Source: JAPKZH01 sp963715635
GTDB taxonomy: Bacteria > Acidobacteriota > Aminicenantia > Aminicenantales > UBA4085
Reading direction: 5' to 3'
Assembly (NCBI GenBank): GCA_963715635.1
Contig: OY970261.1
Span: 2,356,001-2,420,000 of the forward strand
Length of the DNA stretch: 64,000 nt
Shown piece by piece: positions 9,267 to 18,320 of this stretch (position 1 is the first letter of the stretch; each line of letters begins with the position of its first letter). The translations under genes were made by a program, and so were the position numbers. The notes beneath the pieces are model-generated. The model was not told the origin of the DNA, searched no databases, and saw only the letters and a list, made by a program, of their open reading frames with translations.

Positions 9267-10508
9267 TCAGGCCTTAATCTCGCGCAGGTCGATGCGCGTG
9301 AGGTCGTCGATTCCCAGACCGCGGCGGGCGCAGGTGGCCACATGGCCGGCGTCTTTCCGGATGGACTCCAAGCCCTGCTCGACCCGCTTGGCTTCGAGAA
9401 TGTCCAGCCCGATCCGGTCCATGGCCACCGGATCGCGGCTGAAGAAAATCCGGTTGTCGTAGGCCATCCGGGCCCCGGCAACGCTGACGGTCGAAATCTT
9501 AGTTGCTTCCCCGATATGGAGCACCATCTTGTCCTTGAGGCAGGGATGGCTCAAGATTTCTGAAATAGCCCGGGCGCAGAAATCGATATGGAAGCGCACC
9601 TTGTTCGTGGTCACGCCCAGAGCGATGTTCTTGGTCGCCCAGGTCACGCCGCTGTCCTCATTGTGCTTGAGGACCGCGATATTGACGAGTTTGTTAATCT
9701 CGCGGGTGACGATCTCGGCGAAGCAGGATTTTTCCTCATCCTCGATGACGACATCGTCGAACCGGCCGGCGATTTCCTCGGCAATCCGCTTGATCCCTTC
9801 CCGGTCGTTGTAGTCCGTGTACAGCCGCCGGATGTCCTGGCTGTACTTCTGGGCATTCGGGTTGCCCTGCTGGATGAGCGTCCACAGCCAGGTCACGGAG
9901 TTGAAAATCTCTCGATGGGAAGCGTTCTCGGTGAAGTTCCGCCGGGCCAGCTCCTTGAACTTCTTGAGGGTTCCGTCCTCGAGCGAGATGAAGGCGCTTT
10001 TGTCATATCCCTCGACCCAGGGCAAGACCGCCTCCGATTTCGTCGAAACGCCCTTGATCCGCACGCCCTCCGTGCCTTTGTTGATGGTCAGCCCGGTCCG
10101 GGCCAGCTCCCGGTCGGTCCGGTCCCAGACAATGATGTTGTTCTCGCGCACGCCGGCGCTTTTCAAGCCGGCGATCACCGTCCGGATGGATTCCAGCGAA
10201 GTCGAGACCTTGGGGGCGCCGATGCAATTGATCTTGATCCCCACGACATCATGGGGAGAGAAAAGAGAAGACCAGGCGCCGGCGGCCTTTTTTTCGCCGG
10301 TCAGCTCCTTCATCCCGGCCTCGTAAGCGCGGCCGACGGCTGCGGGATTGTACTTCCCATCGACGAGCATGTCGGCTGCAGCGACTGAGACGACCGTGCT
10401 CTTGGCCGGAGGCGCTGAATTCGGCCAAGCAGGAATAGTCCGTCCCCCAATGGCCGCGGCGCCAGCCAGAACGGCCGCATCGCGAATGAATTCCCTGCGC
10501 GTCGTCAC
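9267..10508 (-). CDS. Tat-exported DUF362 domain protein
   Basis: 413 aa from a GTG start with AAGGAG 8 nt upstream. The frame is open further upstream, but the earlier part has no ribosome site and the twin-arginine signal (TTRREFIRDAAVLAGAAA) begins exactly at this GTG. The body matches the DUF362 family: VVGIKINCIGAPKVSTS near the start, a middle segment about negotiating intermediates that includes VIEDEEKSCFAEIVTRE, and MAYDNRIFFSRDPVAMDRIGLDILE near the end, which is the family's usual C-terminal signature. DUF362 proteins are often linked to iron-sulfur or redox chemistry, but no ferredoxin cysteines are seen here. It converges on the TIGR04076-like gene with an 18-nt gap. Confidence 0.82.
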   Translation of the reverse strand: MTTRREFIRDAAVLAGAAAIGGRTIPAWPNSAPPAKSTVVSVAAADMLVDGKYNPAAVGRAYEAGMKELTGEKKAAGAWSSLFSPHDVVGIKINCIGAPKVSTSLESIRTVIAGLKSAGVRENNIIVWDRTDRELARTGLTINKGTEGVRIKGVSTKSEAVLPWVEGYDKSAFISLEDGTLKKFKELARRNFTENASHREIFNSVTWLWTLIQQGNPNAQKYSQDIRRLYTDYNDREGIKRIAEEIAGRFDDVVIEDEEKSCFAEIVTREINKLVNIAVLKHNEDSGVTWATKNIALGVTTNKVRFHIDFCARAISEILSHPCLKDKMVLHIGEATKISTVSVAGARMAYDNRIFFSRDPVAMDRIGLDILEAKRVEQGLESIRKDAGHVATCARRGLGIDDLTRIDLREIKA

Positions 10509-10619
10509 GGGCTTTTCTCCTTCGTCCGGATCAGAGTATTCCCTCCGTCCTGGATAGAATCCCTTAAACGCGCCGCGTCTGTCAATAGAAACGGGGGTTG
10601 GGAACACCTCTCGTTGGCC

Positions 10620-10889
10620 TTAGTAATGATACCGGGCCTGGAGGAAGTCGATGCGGCCGGGCCGGACGAGATAGACAATCCGGTGTTCCTGGGTGAGACG
10701 GCGCGACCACACTCCCGGCGCCAAGTATTTGAGGGGCTCAGGCTTTCCGATGCCGCTATTGGGATCGCGCAGGATGGCTTCGATCAGAGCAAACGCGCGA
10801 AGGGCGATTTTCCGGTCTGTTTCCACCCAATATCTAAGATCTTCGATAAACTCCTGCCGAAAGACGGCGTCACGGCTTTCCCGGCTCAA
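10620..10889 (-). CDS. yoeB: YoeB-family toxin (mRNA interferase)
   Basis: 89 aa, the usual length for YoeB/Txe. It shows the family core: AVFRQEFIEDLRYWVETDRK at the start, GIGKPEPLKYLAPGVWSRRL in the middle, and EHRIVYLV plus the terminal ARYHY with the catalytic histidine-tyrosine end. YoeB binds the ribosome and cleaves mRNA in the A site. Its frame overlaps the upstream antitoxin gene by 20 nt, the normal antitoxin-first order. Confidence 0.93.
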   Translation of the reverse strand: MSRESRDAVFRQEFIEDLRYWVETDRKIALRAFALIEAILRDPNSGIGKPEPLKYLAPGVWSRRLTQEHRIVYLVRPGRIDFLQARYHY

Positions 10890-11160
10890 GACCGACCTCG
10901 CGGCGCAGCTCTTCGATCGTCATGAGCGAGGGCTTTTTTCTCAAGGCTCCGAGGAGGGCGGTGAGTAACCTTTGGGCGTTCCGCGGCGATCGCAGAAGAT
11001 GGGCCGTCTCGAGCAGGCTCGATAACTCAGAAGCCGTGATCATCGCTACGCTCTCCCTGCGGCGCCCCTGGATAAAAACGATCTCGCGATTCTTGGTGAC
11101 TTCATCCAGAAGCGTGGCCAGATTCTGGCGAGCGTTTGAATAGGTCGTCTGGATAGCCAC
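10870..11160 (-). CDS. yefM: YefM/Phd-family antitoxin
   Basis: 96 aa from a GTG at 11160 that has AAGGAG with a 6-nt spacing. An ATG two codons earlier (11166) is also possible but touches the Shine-Dalgarno sequence. N-terminal DNA-binding part TTYSNARQNLATLLDEV and the EIVFIQGRRRESVAMITASE segment match YefM. The C-terminal half (KPSLMTIEELRREVGLEPG) is longer than in E. coli YefM and should wrap the toxin. It neutralises YoeB and represses its own promoter, where a matching operator is visible just upstream. Confidence 0.9.
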   Translation of the reverse strand: MAIQTTYSNARQNLATLLDEVTKNREIVFIQGRRRESVAMITASELSSLLETAHLLRSPRNAQRLLTALLGALRKKPSLMTIEELRREVGLEPGKP

Positions 11161-11174
11161 TGACATCTCCTTTT

Positions 11175-11193
11175 TGTACAGCTTTACTGTACA
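11175..11193. promoter_or_regulatory. YefM operator: paired TGTACA sites
   Basis: Perfect inverted repeat TGTACAG-N5-CTGTACA, 10-20 nt upstream of the antitoxin start. The E. coli YefM-YoeB complex is known to bind two TGTACA cores placed about one helical turn apart. Here the two hexamer centres are 13 bp apart. The match in both sequence and place makes autoregulation very likely. Confidence 0.8.
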
Positions 11194-11398
11194 TAATTTA
11201 AAGGGCTTTGTCAAATCAGAAGACGAAAAGCGCCGCCAATTATTCTCAGCCTCGCTCGGGTGCGAGCAGGAAGGGGCCCATTTCACCCGACGAAAATCAA
11301 ATAAGAATTGAAGATATTTTGAGACTGGATCCCAGGATCAACGTCTATTAGGTTGAAATCGTCTTTGATGACCTATGGCGTTCGGAAAGTAGATGAAC

Positions 11399-11432
11399 TT
11401 GACAATTAGTGTGTAATGATTTATATGTGTAA
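11399..11432 (+). promoter_or_regulatory. Promoter with direct-repeat operator for RHH-RelE pair
   Basis: TTGACA at 11399-11404, 17-nt spacer, TATATG at 11422-11427. Two copies of TGTGTAA (11410-11416 and 11426-11432), 16 bp apart, cover the -10 region. Ribbon-helix-helix antitoxins commonly bind such short direct repeats, so autorepression is likely. Confidence 0.55.
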
Positions 11433-11449
11433 GTATGGAACGCACTAAA

Positions 11450-11692
11450 ATGAAACGAATCAATATTATCATCGATAGCGACCTCTATGATAAAGCCAGG
11501 GCCATCGCTTTCATCAAAAGAGAGAGCATTTCAGAGATTATTAGAAAAGCCCTGCGGGAATGGATGGCAAAAAATCTGGGGAAAAAAGCTGAAATCCTTC
11601 TTTCCGAACATGACGAGGAACGGCTCTTAAAGATCCTGGAATCAGATGAATTTCTCCCTTCACCTAAAGCAAAAAAATCGCTCGGCCTATGA
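11450..11692 (+). CDS. Ribbon-helix-helix antitoxin
   Basis: 80 aa from the ATG at 11450; an ATG at 11435 is in frame but lies at the predicted transcription start. MKRINIIIDSDLYDKARAIA is the beta strand and first helix of a ribbon-helix-helix DNA-binding domain, followed by KRESISEIIRKALREW. The C-terminal half is lysine- and glutamate-rich and should mask the toxin. It overlaps the toxin gene by 4 nt (ATGA). Confidence 0.82.
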   Translation: MKRINIIIDSDLYDKARAIAFIKRESISEIIRKALREWMAKNLGKKAEILLSEHDEERLLKILESDEFLPSPKAKKSLGL

Positions 11693-11928
11693 TCATTCTC
11701 TTCAGCAAAACAAGCCTGAATTATCTCGGGCTGCTTGAAAGATCTCATAGAAAAAAAATCGTCTCGGCCATCGACAAGCTGCCAGGCCATGGAGATATCA
11801 AAAAGATGAAGGGTAAGAAATTGGCCAATCTCTTTCGCCTAAGAATTGGCAAATATCGGATTATCTACCAGATTGACGTGGACATCATCAAAATATTAGA
11901 TATCGACACTCGCGGCGACATCTATTAA
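11689..11928 (+). CDS. RelE/ParE-superfamily toxin
   Basis: 79 aa with the compact RelE fold: a strand (IILFSKTSLNYL), two helices, then IKKMKGKKLANLFRLRIGKYRIIYQIDVDIIKILDIDTRGDIY. The LxGxxxxxxRLRIGKYRIIY block is diagnostic for the superfamily. It probably cleaves ribosome-bound mRNA. It is coupled to the upstream antitoxin by a 4-nt overlap. Confidence 0.87.
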   Translation: MIILFSKTSLNYLGLLERSHRKKIVSAIDKLPGHGDIKKMKGKKLANLFRLRIGKYRIIYQIDVDIIKILDIDTRGDIY

Positions 11929-11941
11929 AAAGGTGTCTTAG

Positions 11942-14281
11942 TTACTTCTCCGGGAAAAGCACGACATCCTTTCGACGGCTTTCCGGCTGGACATCGAGCC
12001 TCGCCACCTTCCCCTTCTCGATCGTCGCCCGGATCACGGTCTGGTAGGGCGCGTGGAGCTTGAAGTCGGCGTTCCAATCCTTCGGCCAGGCCGGAAATAA
12101 ATAGATCGTCCTTCCATCGGTCTGCATCAGCATGGCCTGAAGCGTCTTCAGCAGGACGCCGCCGTGATCCTGGTCGGGAACCCAGTCGTAGTTCGGCCCC
12201 CAAAACGCCGGGAAGCGTGATTCCTTATTGACATTCTTCGCCCGGCTCGAGATATTCTGCTTCGCCGCATCGACCAACCCGAGATAGGCCATGAAGATAT
12301 CGTCCTGCCGCCAGCCGAAGTCACCTTTGTCCAGGCGCCGGTCCAACGCCTCTTTTCCCCATTCGATATGCGGCCTGCCGATCGCGATCAAACGAAACGG
12401 GAACACGGCATAGAGCTCCGGATTCTCAATATTCTTTTTATCTGCGTATTTCGCGGCCGGTGCGAGCAGCGTCTTGCCGTCCGCTTCCCGCGTGGGCAGG
12501 GCGGGGAGCTTCTTTCTCAGGCGGCTCCAGAACGCCCGCTCTTTTGCGGTCGTCAACCTCTCCGGCAGCGCCAACAATCGCTCGGTCACGGCGTGCAGGC
12601 CGGCCAGTTCAGGCATGGGGTTTGTACAATCCCACCAGGTTTCGCAGGCTTGCGCGGGGTGCATGACCATCGTGCCGCTTGCATCGGTCGGATAGTGCTG
12701 GTCGAAAAAAGTCAAGATATCGTGCGCCGCCGGCATTGCCACGTCTCGAAGGAAAGCCTCCTCGAGAGTGTATTCGTAACGGTCAAGCATCATAAAAACC
12801 AACTCCAAACCCGATACCCACTCCCATTTATGCCAACCGCTCGCCTGAAGCTTGTCGCTGCGCTGCTCGAACGGCTGCCAGCCGTAGGTTTCGCTGAAAA
12901 CGTCACCCCAAAAGTAAATGCATTCCGGGATGTAGACGCCGCCGTGCTTCAAATAGAGGCGGGTTCGATATCGGAAAAACGGCATCAGGTCCTGGCCGTA
13001 CATGCGAAACAGGGGCTGCATCAAATCGAAATCTCCGGACGCACATGCGCTGATATACGGCAGGCGGGTGTTCTGCCACCAATACCCCGGGCCCCACTGG
13101 CGATAATCTGCATCGCCCGGCCTTGCCTGGTAAGGCACAGTAAAGAGCGAGCCGTTGAACTTGATGGGATACCGGCCGCGGCCCGCGCAGGCATTGATGA
13201 AACGCTGTAAAGCGTAAGCCCGGCTGACGATGAAAGCGTCATCAACAGAGGCGGCCTCGCTTCCTCTCCCACTTTCCGCCCCCGACATCACGTGGATCCA
13301 GCTTCGGTCCCAGAAGTCTCTCCACCATTGCTCATGAGCCCGGCGCCGCGCCTCCAGAGGTTTCCGGCCGATGTCTTTTATCGCATCGTCCATCGCCTGA
13401 AGCCATTCCTGGGGCTTGGCCGGATGCCTGGTCAGGACGTATATATTAAATACGTGACGCCCGGATGACGTTGATCGCAGGTTCTTGTCATCGATGCGCC
13501 CGGGCTTCTCCGCGGTCACGACGGCTCCGAACGTCCGATGCAGGAGGGGATCCGGACGCGCAAATCCCTGGACGCCCTGGATTTTTGCGCACATCTCGGG
13601 ACCGACCGACTTGCGATTATAATGATACCAGCCGATGCGGCCGCGCTGTTTTTCAAGAATCGAATCGGGCTCGACGATAGTGGGAGCATGCTGGCGATCT
13701 TTATCCTTCGACGCATCGAGCATCACATCGCTGACCTCGATAGTCGGCAGCTGATAAGGGCCCGTCCGCCACAGCTCGATCGAGGCGACAGCCTCGGTCG
13801 GCTGCCTGCTTTCCACTTCGACCTGAATGACCGGATGATTGGCATCGACCCAAAGCTTCAAATCCACCGCGCTGTCCTCTTCTCCGTATCGGACAGCCAT
13901 CGTGGCTTCGGGCAAATGGAGGGTTTGTCGAAAAGCGACAAGCGGCGTTTTTGGCTTTGGGTTAAGGCTAATCCGTACACTGCCAACTTTTACGAGCCGG
14001 CCGTTGTCGTCCCAACTGTCAGTTTTCGCGATATAGAACCGTAGATCCCCTGATTCTTCGACCCACGCGTTCAGGGCGATATCGCCGTTGCCGATGGGCA
14101 TGGAACCGGTGTAGTCCTTGCTCGGCGTGTCCCAGACAACATTATAGTTGGCCAGCGGCCCGATTCCCTCCGCGGTCGGCTGGACCGGAGTATCGGCGGC
14201 GCCCTGGCTTGGCCCCTGAGGAATTGGGCTAAATACGATAATCAATGTCATCAACGCGCATGCTGAGAATAATCTATTCAT
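11942..14281 (-). CDS. Exported DUF5703 protein, six-hairpin glycosidase-like
   Basis: 779 aa with a signal peptide (residues 1-29, MNRLFSACALMTLIIVFS). The N-terminal beta domain contains YNVVWDTPSKDYTGSMPIGNG and a DLRFYIAKTDSWDD segment, the pattern of DUF5703 and of the N-terminal domains of GH95-like enzymes. The central part, rich in WW and YW pairs (GPGYWWQNTRLPY, KWEWVSGLELVFMMLDRYEY), fits an alpha/alpha barrel of the six-hairpin glycosidase superfamily. Likely role is breakdown of an extracellular polysaccharide, substrate unknown. It is converged upon by the RelE gene and has its own promoter region to the right. Catalytic acids cannot be named with confidence. Confidence 0.8.
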   Translation of the reverse strand: MNRLFSACALMTLIIVFSPIPQGPSQGAADTPVQPTAEGIGPLANYNVVWDTPSKDYTGSMPIGNGDIALNAWVEESGDLRFYIAKTDSWDDNGRLVKVGSVRISLNPKPKTPLVAFRQTLHLPEATMAVRYGEEDSAVDLKLWVDANHPVIQVEVESRQPTEAVASIELWRTGPYQLPTIEVSDVMLDASKDKDRQHAPTIVEPDSILEKQRGRIGWYHYNRKSVGPEMCAKIQGVQGFARPDPLLHRTFGAVVTAEKPGRIDDKNLRSTSSGRHVFNIYVLTRHPAKPQEWLQAMDDAIKDIGRKPLEARRRAHEQWWRDFWDRSWIHVMSGAESGRGSEAASVDDAFIVSRAYALQRFINACAGRGRYPIKFNGSLFTVPYQARPGDADYRQWGPGYWWQNTRLPYISACASGDFDLMQPLFRMYGQDLMPFFRYRTRLYLKHGGVYIPECIYFWGDVFSETYGWQPFEQRSDKLQASGWHKWEWVSGLELVFMMLDRYEYTLEEAFLRDVAMPAAHDILTFFDQHYPTDASGTMVMHPAQACETWWDCTNPMPELAGLHAVTERLLALPERLTTAKERAFWSRLRKKLPALPTREADGKTLLAPAAKYADKKNIENPELYAVFPFRLIAIGRPHIEWGKEALDRRLDKGDFGWRQDDIFMAYLGLVDAAKQNISSRAKNVNKESRFPAFWGPNYDWVPDQDHGGVLLKTLQAMLMQTDGRTIYLFPAWPKDWNADFKLHAPYQTVIRATIEKGKVARLDVQPESRRKDVVLFPEK

Positions 14282-14450
14282 GGCACTCCTTTTTAATGAT
14301 GCTCAATTTATAAACCTTGCCGACAACCACCCAGAAAGTCTATAGTCGGAAGATGACGTATGTCAATCGAACAAAAAACTTCTTGGCCCAAAAGATTAAA
14401 TTTGGAAGGAACGCCGGCGCCGCGGCAAGATTCTTAGACCGGCCGGCCCT

Positions 14451-17201
14451 TTACCCTTTCGGCTTCATCAGCTCTCTGAACGGCGCATAATCACGGAGCG
14501 GGTCAAGATCCGCTTCCTGGAAGAGCTCAATATCATAATCGTATCCTTGGGCAAACGCTTGGCGAAGAAGCTCCACCGCCTCCCCCTTCATCCCCAAAAG
14601 CGCGGCAATTCTCGCCCGCCAATACGTCTGCGCGCCAAATGTGTAAGGACGGTCAATCTTCTTCAGCTCTTCAGAAATGCTCAGCGCCCCTTCCCTATCG
14701 CCTCTCCTTGCAGCCAGGGTCCCCGTGTATCCGATATAGTCTATGTTCTCAGGATCTTCAGACCTCAGCTTCTCGATCAGAGCGGCCGCCTCTTCCCACC
14801 TCTCCGAGACATAAAGGGCTTCGGCCAGAGCAGACCGCCGGCCCGCAGTCGCTTCTTTCCCGGCTGCCCTGCCCCTGTACCACTCCACCGCTCGCCCGGC
14901 AATCTCCTTAAAAGCTTCCTGATGTCCGCGAACACGCAGCTCGCGGGCAGCTTCGAGCATGACACCTCCCGCGGTTCCGAGCGATGATCTCGAAAGGACG
15001 CTCTCATCTACGACCTTCTTAACCTCCTCGATCTTGCCCAGAGCCGCCAGCGCCCGCGCCTCTACGGCGATCAGATTCAGAGCATCGGGATAGTACTTCC
15101 GAGCCCCGCGGATAACTTCAAGCTCCTTTTTGTAGTTTCCCAGGAAGTGGTGCGCCCCTGACCAACATAAAAACCACCATGTTCCCGGGGCAGAATTCAG
15201 CCAGCCTTCAGGGACATCGACCTTTTCCAGAATATCGAGCGCCATTCGCGGCTTATTGATTACCAATTCGTTCGCGGCCACGGTAAGGTTGAAAATACCT
15301 TCCCGCGGAGCGATCTCATGCAGCCAGAGCAGAGCGCGCAAGGCCTCTTCGTGTTTGCCCTGACTCAGCGCAGTTAAATAGTTCAGCAAGCCAAGAGGGT
15401 GCGGCGGCAGCTTGTCCCTGTTCTGATCCAAAAACCCGAGGATCGGCGCAGCCTTATCCCATCGGCCAATATTCGACCAAGAGCGAGCAATCCAGACGTA
15501 GGCGGGCCAGAATTCGGGATCGAGCTTGACAGCCTTTTCGAGATGGCTGAGGGTCTGGGCATAGTCGCTTCCGAAATTATTCATCCCCAAGACAAACTCC
15601 TGGTACGCTTCATAGCTCGGAGGACGCGCAATTTTCGACTCGCCGATCGAAAACTTGGTCCCAACGGCAAAAGCGCCCATGGCGCGCTGACGGAGCTCCT
15701 CGATCAAATTCATTTTATCGGCCAGGGCCCCCTTGACCGGCTCGAGGGAAACGAACAGCTTCCGCCGCTGGGTGTCCGTGATGCTGGATAAAAATTGGAG
15801 CTCGCCGCCGGCGAGATAGTAGGTTCCTGAAACCACTTTCCCGGCGCCGGTTTCTTGGGCAAGGGCCTGGAGCGGAGCCTGCGCCGCGTTCGTTCCTTCC
15901 TTGGCGGTCGCCATCCTGGAAGGCTGCCTGACGCTCATCGTCGGCACAACTTTAATAGTATCGATCCGAGACAGCCCCTGTGTGATCCAGTCGGAGGCCA
16001 TCCGTCCCAGGGAGTCGAGCGAGGCATCTCCCGTCTGATTTTCGAATATAGCGACAACGACAAGATTCGGATCGAGACCCGGGCCGGATTTTCTAAAAAT
16101 AACGAAGGCGACGGCTGCCAGGGCTACGACTGCGAGCGCGACCAGGGCCGGGACAAGAAGCTTTCTGAGCGAAAATGTGACTGTAATTTCTTTCGAGGTA
16201 AGAGGCTTTCTCGCGGCGGGCGCCCTCTCCGCGGCGGCCGGCGCGCCTTTCTCAATTTTTTCCAAATCAGCCAGCAGCTCCTGCGCCGTCTGAAACCTTT
16301 TCTCTCTGTTCTTCTCCATGCACCGCAAAATCACGCGGTTGAGGGCATCGGGGAGCTGAGGATTGAACTTGCGCGGCTCCACGGGCGCCTCATGCTTGTG
16401 CTTGTAAGCGATGCTGAAGGGCGTATCGCCTTCAAACGGAACCCGGCCGGTCACCATCTCATAAAGAATGATCTCCAGCGAATAGAGGTCCGAGCGCTGG
16501 TCAGCTTCCTTCCCTTCCACCTGTTCGGGAGACATGTATTCCGGGGTGCCGACCACAACGCCCTCGCCCGTGATCCCCTTTCCTTTGAGCGAACGGGCGA
16601 TTCCGAAGTCCATGATCCGGGCCTGGCCCTCGCGGTCGATCATGATGTTGGATGGCTTGAGGTCGCGGTGGACGACCCCGAGCCTGTGCGCTTCGCTCAA
16701 TCCTTCGCAGACCTGTTTGGCGATGGAAACGGCCGTTCCTGCGGCCAACTGACCTGATTGCCTGATCAAACCCCTCAAGTCCTGGCCGGAGATAAATTCC
16801 ATGGTGATGAAGTGGGCTTGGCCGTCCTCCATCAGCTCGTACATCCGGCCGACGTTCTTGTGGACGATCTTGCGGGCGATCCGGAGCTCCTGGCTGAACC
16901 GCTCGAGCGTCTTGCTGTCCGAGGCGATCTCAGGCTTGATGAGCTTGAGGGCGACTTCTTCGTTCAGTTTTTTGTCGACGGCCCTGTAGACTTTGCCCAT
17001 GCCGCCCGTCCCCAGCTCTTCGACAATCTGGTAGCGGCCGGCAAAAACGGCCCCGGTGTGCAGCTCTGCTTTGGGCGCTTCCAGGGTTTTTGTTAGAGGC
17101 ACGGAAGCTTTGGAAACGGACGGAAGCGGGGTCGCGCACTCCCTACAGAATTTGGAATCGGGAGGATTATCGGTGTCGCAGCGGGGACATTTGACGCTCA
17201 C
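14451..17201 (-). CDS. Zinc-ribbon Ser/Thr protein kinase with TPR-like sensor tail
   Basis: 916 aa, four parts. Residues 1-27 are a zinc ribbon (C5-x2-C8-x10-C19-x2-C22). Residues about 55-315 are a Hanks-type kinase: GTGGMGKVYRAVD glycine loop, VALKLIKPE lysine, VVHRDLKPSNIMID catalytic loop, MDFGIARS, and GTPEYMSPEQ. One transmembrane helix (LLVPALVALAVVALAAVAF) follows near residue 350. The C-terminal 500 residues are helical repeats of TPR type, preceded by an ADP-binding-like FENQTGDASLDSLGRMASDW segment. This layout is typical for membrane-anchored bacterial signalling kinases that sense through the tail. Oddity: subdomain IX reads SDLYSLEIILYE where a glycine normally replaces the first glutamate after SL. 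Confidence 0.92.
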   Translation of the reverse strand: MSVKCPRCDTDNPPDSKFCRECATPLPSVSKASVPLTKTLEAPKAELHTGAVFAGRYQIVEELGTGGMGKVYRAVDKKLNEEVALKLIKPEIASDSKTLERFSQELRIARKIVHKNVGRMYELMEDGQAHFITMEFISGQDLRGLIRQSGQLAAGTAVSIAKQVCEGLSEAHRLGVVHRDLKPSNIMIDREGQARIMDFGIARSLKGKGITGEGVVVGTPEYMSPEQVEGKEADQRSDLYSLEIILYEMVTGRVPFEGDTPFSIAYKHKHEAPVEPRKFNPQLPDALNRVILRCMEKNREKRFQTAQELLADLEKIEKGAPAAAERAPAARKPLTSKEITVTFSLRKLLVPALVALAVVALAAVAFVIFRKSGPGLDPNLVVVAIFENQTGDASLDSLGRMASDWITQGLSRIDTIKVVPTMSVRQPSRMATAKEGTNAAQAPLQALAQETGAGKVVSGTYYLAGGELQFLSSITDTQRRKLFVSLEPVKGALADKMNLIEELRQRAMGAFAVGTKFSIGESKIARPPSYEAYQEFVLGMNNFGSDYAQTLSHLEKAVKLDPEFWPAYVWIARSWSNIGRWDKAAPILGFLDQNRDKLPPHPLGLLNYLTALSQGKHEEALRALLWLHEIAPREGIFNLTVAANELVINKPRMALDILEKVDVPEGWLNSAPGTWWFLCWSGAHHFLGNYKKELEVIRGARKYYPDALNLIAVEARALAALGKIEEVKKVVDESVLSRSSLGTAGGVMLEAARELRVRGHQEAFKEIAGRAVEWYRGRAAGKEATAGRRSALAEALYVSERWEEAAALIEKLRSEDPENIDYIGYTGTLAARRGDREGALSISEELKKIDRPYTFGAQTYWRARIAALLGMKGEAVELLRQAFAQGYDYDIELFQEADLDPLRDYAPFRELMKPKG

Positions 17202-17390
17202 GATTTTCCCTCGGATGAACTGAAAAAATCATAACAAACCACCCACCGAGAGTCAATCTTTGGAGGCGCGGTGGAGGAACTAGTCAACGCAGAACTCAGC
17301 AGCCGCGCTGTTTTCTTCTAAGTGATTTCTGAGGTTCAAACAAGATGAGCAGTTGACATAAATTTCTTTTTTGAAGCCGCTCATTCGAAT

Positions 17391-17906
17391 TTATTGTAAG
17401 GGTCGGTCACGATTGGCAATGTCGTACACAATTCGCCATTTCCCATCATCCTCTAATCGCCAGTAACAGACATAATTCCCCGTATCTTCATAACTTGTCA
17501 TTCCGGATGGTGCCTGAAGCCCAAGCGTAAACTTAAGTGTATACCTACCCAATTCTATTGCAATCGGCCCATTGGCTATGACCGAGACCGTACGCAAATC
17601 AAAATTCCATTGCCCCCAGGTGGCTGCCTGCTGCCAAAATTTTCGCATTGCTTCCCGTCCCTCTAACGCGGCACCATTTGGCGGTATCTGGCGTGCATCC
17701 TCGCTAAAAACCGCGACTATAGAATCGAAATTACCAGAAGCATACCAGCGCCCCAAGTCAGCATTCCTGGCTTCAATCACCTTGCGCGCTTCTGCCGATT
17801 CCCGTTGAATAGTGGCTTTTATTTCTTCTTGGGTCTTCAATTTTTGAGTGCACGCCCATCCTGTCAAAATTGATGCCACAACAAGAAACGCCAATAGTTT
17901 TTTCAT
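17391..17906 (-). CDS. Exported DUF4440/SnoaL-like protein
   Basis: 171 aa, ribosome site GGAGGGG upstream of the ATG. Residues 1-20 are a signal peptide ending near GWACTQ; the cysteine suggests a lipoprotein, but the lipobox is not a clean match. The mature domain is the NTF2-like cone: IEARNADLGRWYASGNFDSIVAVFSEDARQIPPN, then REAMRKFWQQ, and a C-terminal YVCYWRLEDDGKWRIVYDIAN. Members bind small molecules or act as isomerases; no function is established for this group. It is preceded by a strong promoter. Confidence 0.8.
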   Translation of the reverse strand: MKKLLAFLVVASILTGWACTQKLKTQEEIKATIQRESAEARKVIEARNADLGRWYASGNFDSIVAVFSEDARQIPPNGAALEGREAMRKFWQQAATWGQWNFDLRTVSVIANGPIAIELGRYTLKFTLGLQAPSGMTSYEDTGNYVCYWRLEDDGKWRIVYDIANRDRPLQ

Positions 17907-17934
17907 TTTCCCCTCCTTTTTTATTGAGATTCAA

Positions 17935-17963
17935 TCTATAGCATAGCAAGAACATGATGTCAA
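17935..17963 (-). promoter_or_regulatory. Promoter of the DUF4440 gene at 17.4 kb
   Basis: On the minus strand TTGACA (17963-17958), 17-nt spacer, TATAGA (17940-17935), about 30 nt before the start codon. It has the same 17-nt geometry as the promoters at 27.1, 29.9, 37.9 and 38.6 kb but lacks the TGTCA half of their palindrome. Confidence 0.6.
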
Positions 17964-17982
17964 ACTAAGTGAAGGAACATCA

Positions 17983-18249
17983 TAAAGTTGTATTATGCGC
18001 CGAATTTCCAAGCCTCAGTTTGTTGGCCGAAAGCCCGGAGGCCGCGCTTCAAGGGATCCGGAGAGTCGTTGGCCGAGCTATTCGTGGTATGAAAAAAACG
18101 GAGAAATCCCTCCTGCTCCGATTTCCAATAAATCATTTAGCGGAAAATTCGTGGTGAGAATTCCGCCTGAAGTCCATCGCGCCCTCGTCATCAAGGCTGC
18201 CGAAAAAGGCATCATTCTCAACCGCCTGGTCAGCGCCAAGCTCAGCTGC
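17983..18249 (+). pseudogene. Truncated and frameshifted hicB antitoxin relic
   Basis: Closely similar to the intact HicB-type gene at 34866-35198. It lacks the first 20 or so codons, starting at the LCAEFPSLS segment. The frame breaks at the A run 18092-18098: the intact copy has AAG AAC AAC where this copy has one base fewer. After the break the other frame continues with NGEIPPAP, FSGKFVVRIPPEVHRAL and NRLVSAKLS, the ribbon-helix-helix part. No HicA partner remains. A dead duplicate of the hicAB locus 17 kb away. Confidence 0.85.
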
Positions 18250-18273
18250 CGTAGATTAGCATTTTATCCTTAC

Positions 18274-18306
18274 TTGACAGATTCCTTTTTTCCTTGTAAA
18301 TTTACA
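18274..18306 (+). promoter_or_regulatory. Promoter and palindromic operator of AbrB-PIN pair
   Basis: TTGACA at 18274-18279, 17-nt spacer, TAAATT at 18297-18302. The -10 box is embedded in a perfect 12-bp palindrome TGTAAATTTACA (18295-18306). An AbrB-type antitoxin dimer would occlude the promoter there. Confidence 0.6.
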
Positions 18307-18320
18307 TGGAGGTTGAAACC

